In this document: positions 7,849-14,356 of the stretch, one piece after another
Layout: each line of letters opens with the position of its first letter
Numbering within the stretch: position 1 is the stretch's first letter
Assembly: GCA_014762585.1 (NCBI GenBank)
Contig: JABURN010000252.1
Location: forward strand, 1 to 14,692
Direction: 5' to 3'
Source: Methylophaga sp.
Lineage (GTDB): Bacteria; Pseudomonadota; Gammaproteobacteria; Nitrosococcales; Methylophagaceae
Length of the DNA: 14,692 nt
Program-made: the position numbers and the translations under genes
The notes under the pieces: model-generated
The model's database searches: none
What the model was told of the DNA's origin: nothing
What the model saw: only the letters and a program-made list of their open reading frames with translations

Positions 7849-9441
7849 TCAGTCCGGTTTTTGATTTTGATCTGGAGTATCAAAACCCGGAAGATCATGC
7901 TGCTCTATCAAACGCTGAAGGCGTTCGCGCATGACAGCATCATGAAGTTCAATCTGTCTCTGCTCATCGCGCAGAGATTTGAGCAGTGCGCTGGCCATAA
8001 ACACCATCAGAATCATAAATGGAAAGGCCGCCACAATCGATATCGTCTGTAATGCCGATAAGCCACCACTCATTAGCAACACGCCTGCCACCAGCACCTG
8101 AATAATACCGAAAGTCAGTCTGAGCCAACGTTTGGGTACCAGCACCCCCTTGCCAGTGAACATACCAAGTACAAATGTCGCCGAGTTGGCTGAAGTAATA
8201 ACAAACAGAATGATGAGCGCCAGCATCAGATAACTCAGTATTTCAGCCGCAGGCAATATCTCCAGCATGGCGAACAGGCCCGCGCTGATCTCTTTCTCAA
8301 CAGCCTCGGCAATGTTGGCGCCTTTGAATATCTCGAAGTACATCGCCGAACCACCAAAGGTTGCAAACCATAAAGCGCTTAGCAGAACGGGCATGCCAAT
8401 GACGCCCATCACGAATTCCCTGATGGTACGACCCCTTGAAATACGTGCGATAAAAGTGCCGACAAAAGGTGCCCACGAGAGTCCCCAGGCCCAGTAAAAA
8501 ATGGTCCAGCGTTCTACCCAGTCATCACCTGTGTAGGGTGTCATCACCAGACTCATGCCAATCAGGTTGGCGAAATAGTCACCAATCGCATTGGTCATCG
8601 AGGCAGTGATAAAGTCAGTGGGGCCGGCAAAAAAGACAAAGATCAGAATCAGCGCGGCGAGCCACAGGTTCAGGTCACTGACATAGCGAATGCCGCTCTC
8701 AAGTGGGGCAAGCGAACAAAGCAGAAAGATAATAGCGACCCCACCGAGGATGGCAAGCTGAGATGTCACGCCGAAATCAATTCCGAATATCGAGCTCATG
8801 CCGCTGTTGATTTGAATCATCCCCAGCCCGACCGTGGTGGCGACACCAAACACGGTGGAAACGACAGCCAGCACATTAATAGCATGGCCGGTAGCACCAT
8901 CGACACGGTCTCCCAGAGTCGATCTGAAGGTTTCACTGATTAGGCCGGCGCGCTCCTGGCGGAAGCGAACATAGGCAATAGCGAGCCCGACGATGCCGAA
9001 GTTGGCCCACTGATGAAAACCCCAGTGGAACAGTGAATAGCGCATTGCCAGACTGGCTGACTCTGCCGAGTGTGGTTCCGCATTACCAAACGGGGGATTG
9101 GCATAATGCGTCATCGGCTCGGCAACGCCCCAGAACACCAGACCCACACCCATACCAGCAGAGAAAATCATCCCCAGCCAGGAAGTATAGGAAAATTCGG
9201 GTGCTTCACCATCCGAGCCAAGACGTATTCGGCCATAGGCGCTCATCGCGATGCCAATACAGAAAATCAGAAAGCCGGTAGTGACAAACAGATATAGCCA
9301 GCCGAAGTGGGTGGTTGTGAAAGCTAGTGCGCCATCTGCCGATTGAGCAAATTCTGCGGGCCACAAAAGGGCTACTGTCACAAAGGCAAGCAGCGTAGTC
9401 AAAGAAATATAAAAAACCCAACCAGGGCGGGATTCCGGCAT
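7849..9441 (-). CDS. BCCT family transporter (betaine/choline/carnitine type)
   Basis: 530 residues, about 12 membrane segments, the usual BCCT length without a long regulatory C-terminus. Family signatures are clear: EAPEFSYTSWLGMIFSAGMG, GLVFWGVAEP (101-109), WTIFYWAW (312-319) and APFVGTFIARISRGRTIREF. The ITSANSA stretch keeps the Thr-Ser pair used for sodium in BetP, so sodium coupling is likely. The substrate site is unusual. Aligning to BetP by motif, W189 and W194 are kept as W140 and W145, but Y197 is F148 and W374, one of the tryptophans that cradle the trimethylammonium group, is G320 (YWAWGLSW). W371, W373 and W377 are kept. Substrate preference may therefore differ from plain glycine betaine; choline, DMSP, ectoine or another onium compound are candidates. 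AGGA lies 5 bases before the ATG. No bet or ect genes are adjacent. Confidence 0.95.
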   Translation of the reverse strand: MPESRPGWVFYISLTTLLAFVTVALLWPAEFAQSADGALAFTTTHFGWLYLFVTTGFLIFCIGIAMSAYGRIRLGSDGEAPEFSYTSWLGMIFSAGMGVGLVFWGVAEPMTHYANPPFGNAEPHSAESASLAMRYSLFHWGFHQWANFGIVGLAIAYVRFRQERAGLISETFRSTLGDRVDGATGHAINVLAVVSTVFGVATTVGLGMIQINSGMSSIFGIDFGVTSQLAILGGVAIIFLLCSLAPLESGIRYVSDLNLWLAALILIFVFFAGPTDFITASMTNAIGDYFANLIGMSLVMTPYTGDDWVERWTIFYWAWGLSWAPFVGTFIARISRGRTIREFVMGVIGMPVLLSALWFATFGGSAMYFEIFKGANIAEAVEKEISAGLFAMLEILPAAEILSYLMLALIILFVITSANSATFVLGMFTGKGVLVPKRWLRLTFGIIQVLVAGVLLMSGGLSALQTISIVAAFPFMILMVFMASALLKSLRDEQRQIELHDAVMRERLQRLIEQHDLPGFDTPDQNQKPD

Positions 9442-9714
9442 AACTATCCTGAATTATTGAAGTATTACTTCATCGTAACAAACTAAACCTTTATACAGCA
9501 GCACCGCAGGTCACTCAGTGATGCGTTAAGTCCTGCTGATTGAAACTGGGTGCTTAATGAGAAGTGAGTCTGCAACTGTATCCATGTCAGGTTGGTAGGA
9601 GATTTCGAATCAGAACGGTTTTGATTAATACGGTCAACCTTCGAAAACTTAGACCACTGATGGATAGTCATAGATATTGTGTTGATAGAGCACGACGCTT
9701 TAAAGGAGGCAGCC

Positions 9715-9987
9715 ATGAAAAAATTGCTCCTTATCACAATCACACCCTTCGTCTTTGCACTGTCGAATGTCGTGATGGCGGCAGACTACCCTGAATTTGG
9801 TGGTCGCTGTGCGATGGGCATTGTCGCCGGAGAAGAGTTCAAAACCGACTGTTCAGTTGACTGGACAGGATCGGATGGTAATCAGTACTGCTTTGGCAAC
9901 AAAAAGGCTAAAGACAGCTTTCTGAAAAAGCCGGATGAAAACCTGCACAAAGCGTTTGAAAACTACGAGCAGGTTGTGAGCAAATAA
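9715..9987 (+). CDS. Secreted YHS domain protein
   Basis: 90 residues. The signal peptide is clear (MKKLLLITITPFVFALSNVVMA, cleavage after Ala22 or Ala23), so the protein is periplasmic. The mature part is essentially one YHS domain: RCAMGIVAGEEFKTDCSVDW, then YCFGNKKAKDSFLKKPDE and a C-terminal helix. YHS domains are small, often metal-associated modules found alone or attached to copper transporters and heavy-metal enzymes. The three mature cysteines (in RCAMG, TDCSV and QYCFG) could bind metal or form a disulphide. The ATG at 9715 has a perfect AAAGGAGG 4 bases upstream and is preferred over an upstream in-frame TTG at 9679, which would spoil the signal peptide. No metal transporter lies nearby, so the partner is unknown. 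Confidence 0.88.
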   Translation: MKKLLLITITPFVFALSNVVMAADYPEFGGRCAMGIVAGEEFKTDCSVDWTGSDGNQYCFGNKKAKDSFLKKPDENLHKAFENYEQVVSK

Positions 9988-10048
9988 GAATCAATCATCA
10001 TGGACAGGGAGGTCAATGATTCAAAAAAAGGATGTTGATGGAATAAGT

Positions 10049-10064
10049 ACCCGAAAAATCGGGT
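10049..10064 (+). promoter_or_regulatory. Hairpin in the hibernation-factor leader
   Basis: ACCCGA (10049-10054) pairs with TCGGGT (10059-10064) around an AAAA loop, 48 bases before the ATG of the HPF-like gene. It is small but perfect and lies in the probable 5' leader; it might influence translation or mRNA stability. It could also be chance. Confidence 0.33.
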
Positions 10065-10111
10065 CAGATTTGAAGCGTAGAACATTTTCAAATCACGCAA
10101 AAGGAGCGTAC

Positions 10112-10429
10112 ATGCAAATCCAAGTGAATACTGATCACAACATTAATGGTGCAGTCGAACTATCCGAGTCAATACGTGAAGAATTACAGCGTAACCTGAA
10201 GCGATTCGATGAATACCTCACCCGGGTCGAAGTACACATTAGTGATAAAAACAGTGACAAACGCGGTGGTGGTGATGATATCCGTTGTCTGATTGAAGCC
10301 AGGCTGGAAAAACATCAACCCAATGTGGTCAGTCACGATGGCGCCAACGTCAAGCAAGCCTTAACCGGCGCAGAAGACAAACTCGTACGTCAGCTGGATA
10401 AGATTCTCGAACGCCAGCGCAATCACTAA
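10112..10429 (+). CDS. HPF/RaiA family ribosome hibernation factor, short form
   Basis: 105 residues. It starts MQIQVNTDHNINGAVEL and continues with RFDEYLTRVEVHISDKNSD, RCLIEARLEKHQPNVV and KQALTGAEDKLVRQLDKIL, the beta-alpha-beta-beta-beta-alpha pattern of HPF/RaiA proteins. These bind the small ribosomal subunit in the mRNA/tRNA channel and store ribosomes in an inactive state during starvation or stress. It lacks the C-terminal dimerisation domain of long HPF. It is not next to rpoN, where the classical gammaproteobacterial hpf lies, so this is probably an extra paralogue. AAGGAG lies 6 bases before the ATG at 10112. The frame is open upstream to an ATG at 10016 that also has a GGGAGG-like site, giving a possible 32-residue extension rich in Lys and Arg without family similarity. 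I take 10112 as the main start. Confidence 0.91.
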   Translation: MQIQVNTDHNINGAVELSESIREELQRNLKRFDEYLTRVEVHISDKNSDKRGGGDDIRCLIEARLEKHQPNVVSHDGANVKQALTGAEDKLVRQLDKILERQRNH

Positions 10430-10446
10430 TTCCTTCATATAGCAAA

Positions 10447-10469
10447 AGGGGCTCGCTGTTTGAGCCCCT
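10447..10469 (+). terminator. Terminator after the hibernation-factor gene
   Basis: AGGGGCTC (10447-10454) and GAGCCCCT (10462-10469) form a perfect 8-base GC-rich stem with a 7-base loop, 17 bases past the stop codon. The tail is T-rich but interrupted (CAATCTATTCTT), so the terminator is probably functional but not ideal. Confidence 0.7.
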
Positions 10470-10517
10470 CAATCTATTCTTATTCATATCAAATCACGGC
10501 AGTTATTGAATCAAATT

Positions 10518-10585
10518 CCAGAGTCATCTGCTCTGGTTTGGTGAGTTCTGCCAATATCAAAGCGCTAGCATAGGCGCTTTTCTAT
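10518..10585 (+). ncRNA. Two-hairpin element ending in a terminator-like stem; possible small RNA or attenuator
   Basis: Two further hairpins follow: CCAGAG (10518-10523) / CTCTGG (10531-10536), and AAAGCGC (10559-10565) / GCGCTTT (10574-10580) followed by TTTTCTATTTCTT-like sequence. The second stem has the form of an intrinsic terminator and ends only 30 bases before the next gene's ATG. A transcript starting between 10470 and 10515 would either end here as a short RNA or read through into the stress-protein gene. No promoter is clear enough to name. Confidence 0.35.
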
Positions 10586-10610
10586 TTCTTATTCCACAGG
10601 AGGTTTATTT

Positions 10611-11096
10611 ATGTCCAGCCCTGAGCATAAGAAGAAAATCTGGGAAATGATTAAAGACATCAAAGTTGGCATGCTGGTCACGATCGACGATGATATGCCC
10701 CGAGCCCGGCCGATGCATCTGGTGCAGGATGAATATGACGGCACGCTCTGGTTCTATACCCGCCGCAGTGCCGAAAAGGTCTCTGAAACCAATCAGGATC
10801 ATGATGTCTGCCTGACCTTCTCCGACCAGGAAGAGGGCATTTATGTCTCGCTCTCAGGCAAGGCACAACTGATTGATGACCAGGCTTTGATTGATAAATA
10901 CTGGAATTCCTTTATTGCCGCCTGGTTTCCTGAAGGCAAGAATGACCCGGAAGTCGCCTTGCTGGAAGTCAAAGTTCAAATGGGCGAACACTGGAAGGCG
11001 GATGAGAGCAAGGTGTTTCAGCTTTATGAATTCGCTAAAGCCAATATCAAAAATACCACGCCCAATATTGGCGAAAATGAGAAGTTTGGTGGCTGA
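10611..11096 (+). CDS. Pyridoxamine 5'-phosphate oxidase-like general stress protein (GsP26 type)
   Basis: 161 residues, the usual size for the flavin-binding split-barrel 'general stress protein 26' group. Features: N-terminal helix KKIWEMIKDIKVGMLVTID; PRARPMHLVQ, matching the flavin-phosphate-binding strand of the family; LWFYTRRSAEKVSE; VCLTFSDQEEGIYVSLSGKA; and the C-terminal VALLEVKVQMGEHWKADES block. Family members bind FMN, FAD or sometimes F420-like flavins and are usually stress-induced; few have a proven reaction. It is cytoplasmic, with no signal peptide. CAGGAGG lies 9 bases before the ATG. A terminator-like hairpin lies directly upstream and a strong bidirectional terminator downstream, so it appears to be its own unit. 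True pyridoxamine phosphate oxidase activity is unlikely. Confidence 0.9.
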   Translation: MSSPEHKKKIWEMIKDIKVGMLVTIDDDMPRARPMHLVQDEYDGTLWFYTRRSAEKVSETNQDHDVCLTFSDQEEGIYVSLSGKAQLIDDQALIDKYWNSFIAAWFPEGKNDPEVALLEVKVQMGEHWKADESKVFQLYEFAKANIKNTTPNIGENEKFGG

Positions 11097-11137
11097 GAAT
11101 GCTCTTGCATAGGTTAACTGATTAGCCCAACACACAG

Positions 11138-11170
11138 AAAAAAACCCGGCTTCCAGGCCGGGTTTTATTT
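11138..11170. terminator. Bidirectional intrinsic terminator
   Basis: AAAACCCGGC (11141-11150) pairs perfectly with GCCGGGTTTT (11157-11166) around a 6-base loop, with A-rich sequence before and TTTTATTTT after. It lies between the convergent stress-protein gene (ends 11096) and the sugar dehydrogenase gene (ends 11217). Confidence 0.9.
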
Positions 11171-11216
11171 TGATCAAATCTGACAACACCACATCCCTGC
11201 AGTGTTAGGGAGCGGG

Positions 11217-12542
11217 CTATTTCGGGCTAATGCGATATACCGTGCCTTCTCCCATAACGGCATAGAGATCACCATCTGGTCCCTGAGCGATGGCACGGAA
11301 GCGACCCGGCTCCATGGGTAATGTCATTTCGGTGACATCAGCGAGCTGGCCATCATCAGAAATCTTCAGCAGATCGATGCGGTTACCGACCGGGGTTCCG
11401 CCAAAGCCAATGCCCATGAAACCGACGGCGAGACGACCATCCCATGCACCCCATTGCTCACCGGTCAGGAAATCAGCAGTGCTGATGCCCTGAGACAATT
11501 GGTTGTTTTGCCAGAGCGGTTTAATGGCATCGGGATAGGTTTTCATATCCGTGATTGGCATATATTCAGATCGCTTATCCGGGTCCATGCCTTCTTTCTG
11601 GTTGGGCATATAACCACAGTAGTCATCCGGGCAATCGCCACGACCAGCCATATTAGGCTTGGGGTCCCAGCCACTGTTACCACCGGCGACCAGCATATTG
11701 ACCTCATCCGAGTGCCATGGTCCGTGTTCAGTCACGACAGGCTGACCCGTTTCAGGGTGGAAGGTCAGGCCCTGGACGTTGCGGTGACCATAGGTATAAA
11801 TTTTGGGATCGAATTGGTCAGATAATCCATTATCGGGTGCAGGATCGCCATTTCTATCAACCCGAAGGACTTTACCCCCCAGTGATTGAGGATCCTGTGG
11901 AATGCGGCTGTTGTGATTGTCGCCGGTAGTAACGAACAGAAATTTATTATCCGGCCCAAACTGGATTCGGCCGCCATTGTGCGCGCCCGCCTCACCAAAT
12001 GGATGATCAGTCGGTTTTGGTTTAAACGGAATGTTTTCAATAATGTCCGTACGATCAGAGACTTTGGTGAAGTCTTCATTAAGCTTAAGACGCAGCACCC
12101 GGTTAGTTGCCGGTGGCGTTTTGTCAGAAGCTGAATAGACATAGATATAACGGTTATCTTCAAAGTCGGGGTCAATTTCTACGCCGTTCATGCCGGCCTG
12201 ACCCTGACAGAAAAGATCTTTTTCCGTCATGGCATAGTCTTTCGTCTCTTTCATCCCTAACAGGTGGTTCACTGACCCGTCAGGCATTCTTACTGACAGA
12301 CCACGACATTTTTCGGTATATAACATCGTGCCGTCATCGAAAAAGGTGATATCCCAAGGATTTTCCAGGCCGGAGAGTACCTCGCTGTGACTCAGCTCAG
12401 GCACTACCATGTCTTTCGGTTGAGTGTCTGCTGAGGAAGTGTCAGGTGCTTCGGAGTCCGAGCAAGCGGTAACTGTTAAACCGGTCAGAATGGCAGAGGC
12501 CAGTATCTTATTGAATGGTCGTCTGGTTAGTCTGTGAGACAT
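11217..12542 (-). CDS. PQQ-dependent sugar dehydrogenase-like lipoprotein (GSDH family)
   Basis: 441 residues. Lipoprotein signal peptide: basic start, hydrophobic stretch and lipobox VTAC with Cys27 lipidated, then a Ser/Asp/Thr-rich linker to about residue 45. The rest is a six-bladed beta-propeller of the glucose/sorbosone dehydrogenase family: ENPWDITF, GMNGVEIDPDF, GAHNGGRIQFGPD with His188 matching the catalytic His144 of soluble glucose dehydrogenase, SLGGKVLRVDRNG, YGHRNVQGLTFHPETG (251-266), TEHGPWHSDEVN (271-282) and GRFRAIAQGPDGDLY. It would oxidise an aldose or related alcohol at the outer or inner membrane and pass electrons to a quinone or cytochrome. No pqq or cytochrome gene is present here. 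Extra cysteines (79, 112, and the pair in DCPDDYC at 304 and 309) may form disulphides. AAGGAG lies 7 bases before the ATG. The actual substrate cannot be read from sequence. Confidence 0.93.
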   Translation of the reverse strand: MSHRLTRRPFNKILASAILTGLTVTACSDSEAPDTSSADTQPKDMVVPELSHSEVLSGLENPWDITFFDDGTMLYTEKCRGLSVRMPDGSVNHLLGMKETKDYAMTEKDLFCQGQAGMNGVEIDPDFEDNRYIYVYSASDKTPPATNRVLRLKLNEDFTKVSDRTDIIENIPFKPKPTDHPFGEAGAHNGGRIQFGPDNKFLFVTTGDNHNSRIPQDPQSLGGKVLRVDRNGDPAPDNGLSDQFDPKIYTYGHRNVQGLTFHPETGQPVVTEHGPWHSDEVNMLVAGGNSGWDPKPNMAGRGDCPDDYCGYMPNQKEGMDPDKRSEYMPITDMKTYPDAIKPLWQNNQLSQGISTADFLTGEQWGAWDGRLAVGFMGIGFGGTPVGNRIDLLKISDDGQLADVTEMTLPMEPGRFRAIAQGPDGDLYAVMGEGTVYRISPK

Positions 12543-12815
12543 GTTGCTTCTCCTTTATTGCTGAGATGCTGTTATGTACTCCACATGCAAATTAATGATG
12601 AGGTTAGAGAAAGGATCCGTTCTTTCTTTTATGACCCTTACTAAACACGACGCCAATAATCAGTCGATTGTTCCTGATTCATATATGTGGTTGGCTAATT
12701 CAGAGACTATGAATGCGGGCTATGGCAACTGTTCAGTCCAAACTGACTTTTGTTTGAGAGCAACATCATTTTCAGATTTATATACGGGCTGGGTTCCTGC
12801 CTGGTTCTGGCGAAG

Positions 12816-13256
12816 CTAGACTGAAGCCGAGCTGAGGTGGATTTTCTGCCCCAGATATCTTCTGAGTATTAAAGTGATTTCATTCACTGATTGTTCATGT
12901 TTTTTCTTTGCACCCTCTATCACATCTGATAGCTCATCAAAATCAGCTTTGGAAGAGTGCACATAGGCCATCGCCCAGTTATCGAATATCCGTTTGTTTG
13001 TAATGTGAATGTCCAGCAACTGACACCCATGATGCCGTTCATCATTGACGATGCTGGCGTAGAGATTAATCACTTCTGCCTCAGGCCCTTCCAATATCTG
13101 TATGAAGCTGGTGCCGCCATAACAAAGCAGTCCTGTGATTTTGTTTTTAGCGTTATTGGCTCTGGACTCAGCCAAGATCTGGTCAAGCTGGGTGTTTGTC
13201 ATATTTCCCCAGACACGACTTAGATAAATTAGTCTCAGCATTTGATTCTGCACCAT
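12816..13256 (-). CDS. Short BLUF blue-light receptor
   Basis: 146 residues: a BLUF domain (about 7-98) plus a roughly 48-residue helical tail. BLUF domains bind flavin and respond to blue light by rearranging hydrogen bonds around a conserved Tyr-Gln pair. Here Tyr11 (LIYLSR), Asn35, Gln53 (FIQILEGP), Trp94 and Met96 (NWAMAY) reproduce the spacing of AppA Tyr21, Asn45, Gln63, Trp104 and Met106 exactly, so photochemistry should be intact. There is no fused output domain; short BLUF proteins act by binding a partner, for example PapB with the PapA phosphodiesterase. The start at 13256 has GAGGGAG 3 bases upstream; an ATG at 13307 in the same frame has none. The gene diverges from the diguanylate cyclase gene across a 176-base shared promoter region, which points to that cyclase as a candidate partner. 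Confidence 0.94.
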   Translation of the reverse strand: MVQNQMLRLIYLSRVWGNMTNTQLDQILAESRANNAKNKITGLLCYGGTSFIQILEGPEAEVINLYASIVNDERHHGCQLLDIHITNKRIFDNWAMAYVHSSKADFDELSDVIEGAKKKHEQSVNEITLILRRYLGQKIHLSSASV

Positions 13257-13432
13257 CGTCTCCCTCGAATGTTGGGTGGCTAACCTGTCAAAAAAACATT
13301 TTGCCATGTCGCTTGTCCAGTGTTTACACTACACTTTATGTTGTGCGCAACAAAATAGTGTTGTTCAGGTCACTTCGCTGTCAACTTGATGACGTCGGGC
13401 CCAGTGTCGAGTCCGGCTTGGTGAGAAATAGA
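13257..13432. promoter_or_regulatory. Shared divergent regulatory region of the BLUF and diguanylate cyclase genes
   Basis: This interval must hold promoters for both directions. On the plus strand TTGCCA (13301-13306), 18 bases, TACACT (13325-13330) is a moderate sigma-70 candidate. Dyads overlap it: AGTGT/ACACT around TT (13319-13330), GTTG/CAAC around TGCG (13340-13351), and AACAA/TTGTT (13349-13365). These could be operator sites. The plus-strand reading frame of the cyclase is open back through this region to 13196, but no good start signal supports that longer form. Confidence 0.4.
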
Positions 13433-14314
13433 ATGATCGATTTCCAGCAGATAGTTGAAAATGCGAATGATGTAATCCTGGTCACAGATAGTCTGTTGGA
13501 ACTCCCGGGGCCCAGAATCACGTATGTCAATCAAGCATTCGAGCAATTAACAGGTTACACAAGTAAAGAGGTAATCGGTAGGACACCTAGATTACTGCAA
13601 GGTCCTGAAACTTCCTCTAAATCAACGAATGCAATAAAACGCGCATTGAAGAGTGCGCATCCAATCAAAATATCTATTCAGAACTACACAAAAGATAACC
13701 GGCCATATTGGGCTGAACTGAGCATCATTCCGCTGTATGACAAAGATGGCTCTGTGGAACACTTCGCAGCAATTCAACGGGAAATCACAGCCCAAAAAGC
13801 GTATGAGGCGGAGCTATTAGAGATCAGCCACAAAGATCCGCTCACTGGGGCATATAACAGAAGATACAGCGACAGTGTTCTGTCACAGTGGTTTAGCCGC
13901 CACACAGCTGAGTCAAGAAAATCCATACTGATGCTGGACATAGACAACTTCAAATTCGTGAACGACCAGTATGGCCATCCGGCAGGTGATAAATATCTCG
14001 TTGAAGCGGTGATTTTAATTCAAAAATTTTTACGCACGTCGGACGCTATTTGTCGCACTGGAGGAGAGGAGTTTCTGATATTGCTGCCGGATACCGCTCT
14101 TTCTGATGCTGAACACATTGCTTCTCGAGTCAGGCAAGCCATTGAAAGCATGGTTATAAAAATTGATGAGCACCTGGTAATGACGACCATCAGTATCGGG
14201 CTGACGATGATGCGAGAAGACGATAAAGAAATCAAACAACTACTTGAGCGAGCTGATAGCGCGCTATACAGCGCCAAACATTCTGGTAAAAACAAAGTTG
14301 TTCTGAACCCGTAG
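13433..14314 (+). CDS. PAS-GGDEF diguanylate cyclase with LOV-like PAS lacking the photoactive cysteine
   Basis: 293 residues, soluble. The PAS domain is about 5-125. Its sequence (ITYVNQAFEQLTGYTSKEVIG, then RTPRLLQGPETS, and ending IQREITAQKAYE) is of the LOV-like subgroup, but the flavin-adduct motif GRNCRFLQ of true LOV domains reads GRTPRLLQ: Pro52 replaces the cysteine and Thr51 the Asn. The GGDEF domain is about 135-293, starting at DPLTGAYNRR, with metal-binding LDIDNFK, active site GGEEF (210-214) and inhibitory I-site RTSD (201-204) exactly five residues before it. It should make cyclic-di-GMP from two GTP and be subject to product inhibition. Start ATG 13433 has a weak GGTGAG upstream; GTG 13421 is an alternative. 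It is followed after 42 bases, with no terminator, by a second BLUF gene, so the two probably form an operon. What the PAS domain senses is unknown. Confidence 0.94.
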   Translation: MIDFQQIVENANDVILVTDSLLELPGPRITYVNQAFEQLTGYTSKEVIGRTPRLLQGPETSSKSTNAIKRALKSAHPIKISIQNYTKDNRPYWAELSIIPLYDKDGSVEHFAAIQREITAQKAYEAELLEISHKDPLTGAYNRRYSDSVLSQWFSRHTAESRKSILMLDIDNFKFVNDQYGHPAGDKYLVEAVILIQKFLRTSDAICRTGGEEFLILLPDTALSDAEHIASRVRQAIESMVIKIDEHLVMTTISIGLTMMREDDKEIKQLLERADSALYSAKHSGKNKVVLNP

Positions 14315-14356
14315 CTGTATGACAGTCAGATTTAACAATGATCACAGGAGCATGAG

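Noticed and set aside
9511..9521. TCACTCAGTGA palindrome upstream of the BCCT gene as an operator
   Set aside because: Eleven bases with a one-base centre is easily chance, and I could not tie it to a clear promoter; left out as a feature.
10611..11096. True pyridoxamine 5'-phosphate oxidase (PdxH)
   Set aside because: Too short at 161 residues and lacking the PdxH C-terminal dimer signature; it fits the general stress protein group better.
12574..12819. 81-codon plus-strand frame in the gap between the sugar dehydrogenase and BLUF genes
   Set aside because: No ribosome binding site, and it runs into the 3' end of the BLUF gene; composition looks non-coding. The 273-base gap (12543-12815) shows nothing else I can support.
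13257..13307. 17-residue N-terminal extension of the first BLUF protein from ATG 13307
   Set aside because: No ribosome binding site at 13307, while GAGGGAG sits before 13256. The shorter start also puts the key tyrosine at residue 11, as in the second BLUF protein.
13196..13432. Upstream extension of the cyclase frame to an ATG at 13196
   Set aside because: It would overlap the start of the divergent BLUF gene, has no PAS-family similarity and no ribosome binding site. The PAS domain begins normally at 13433.
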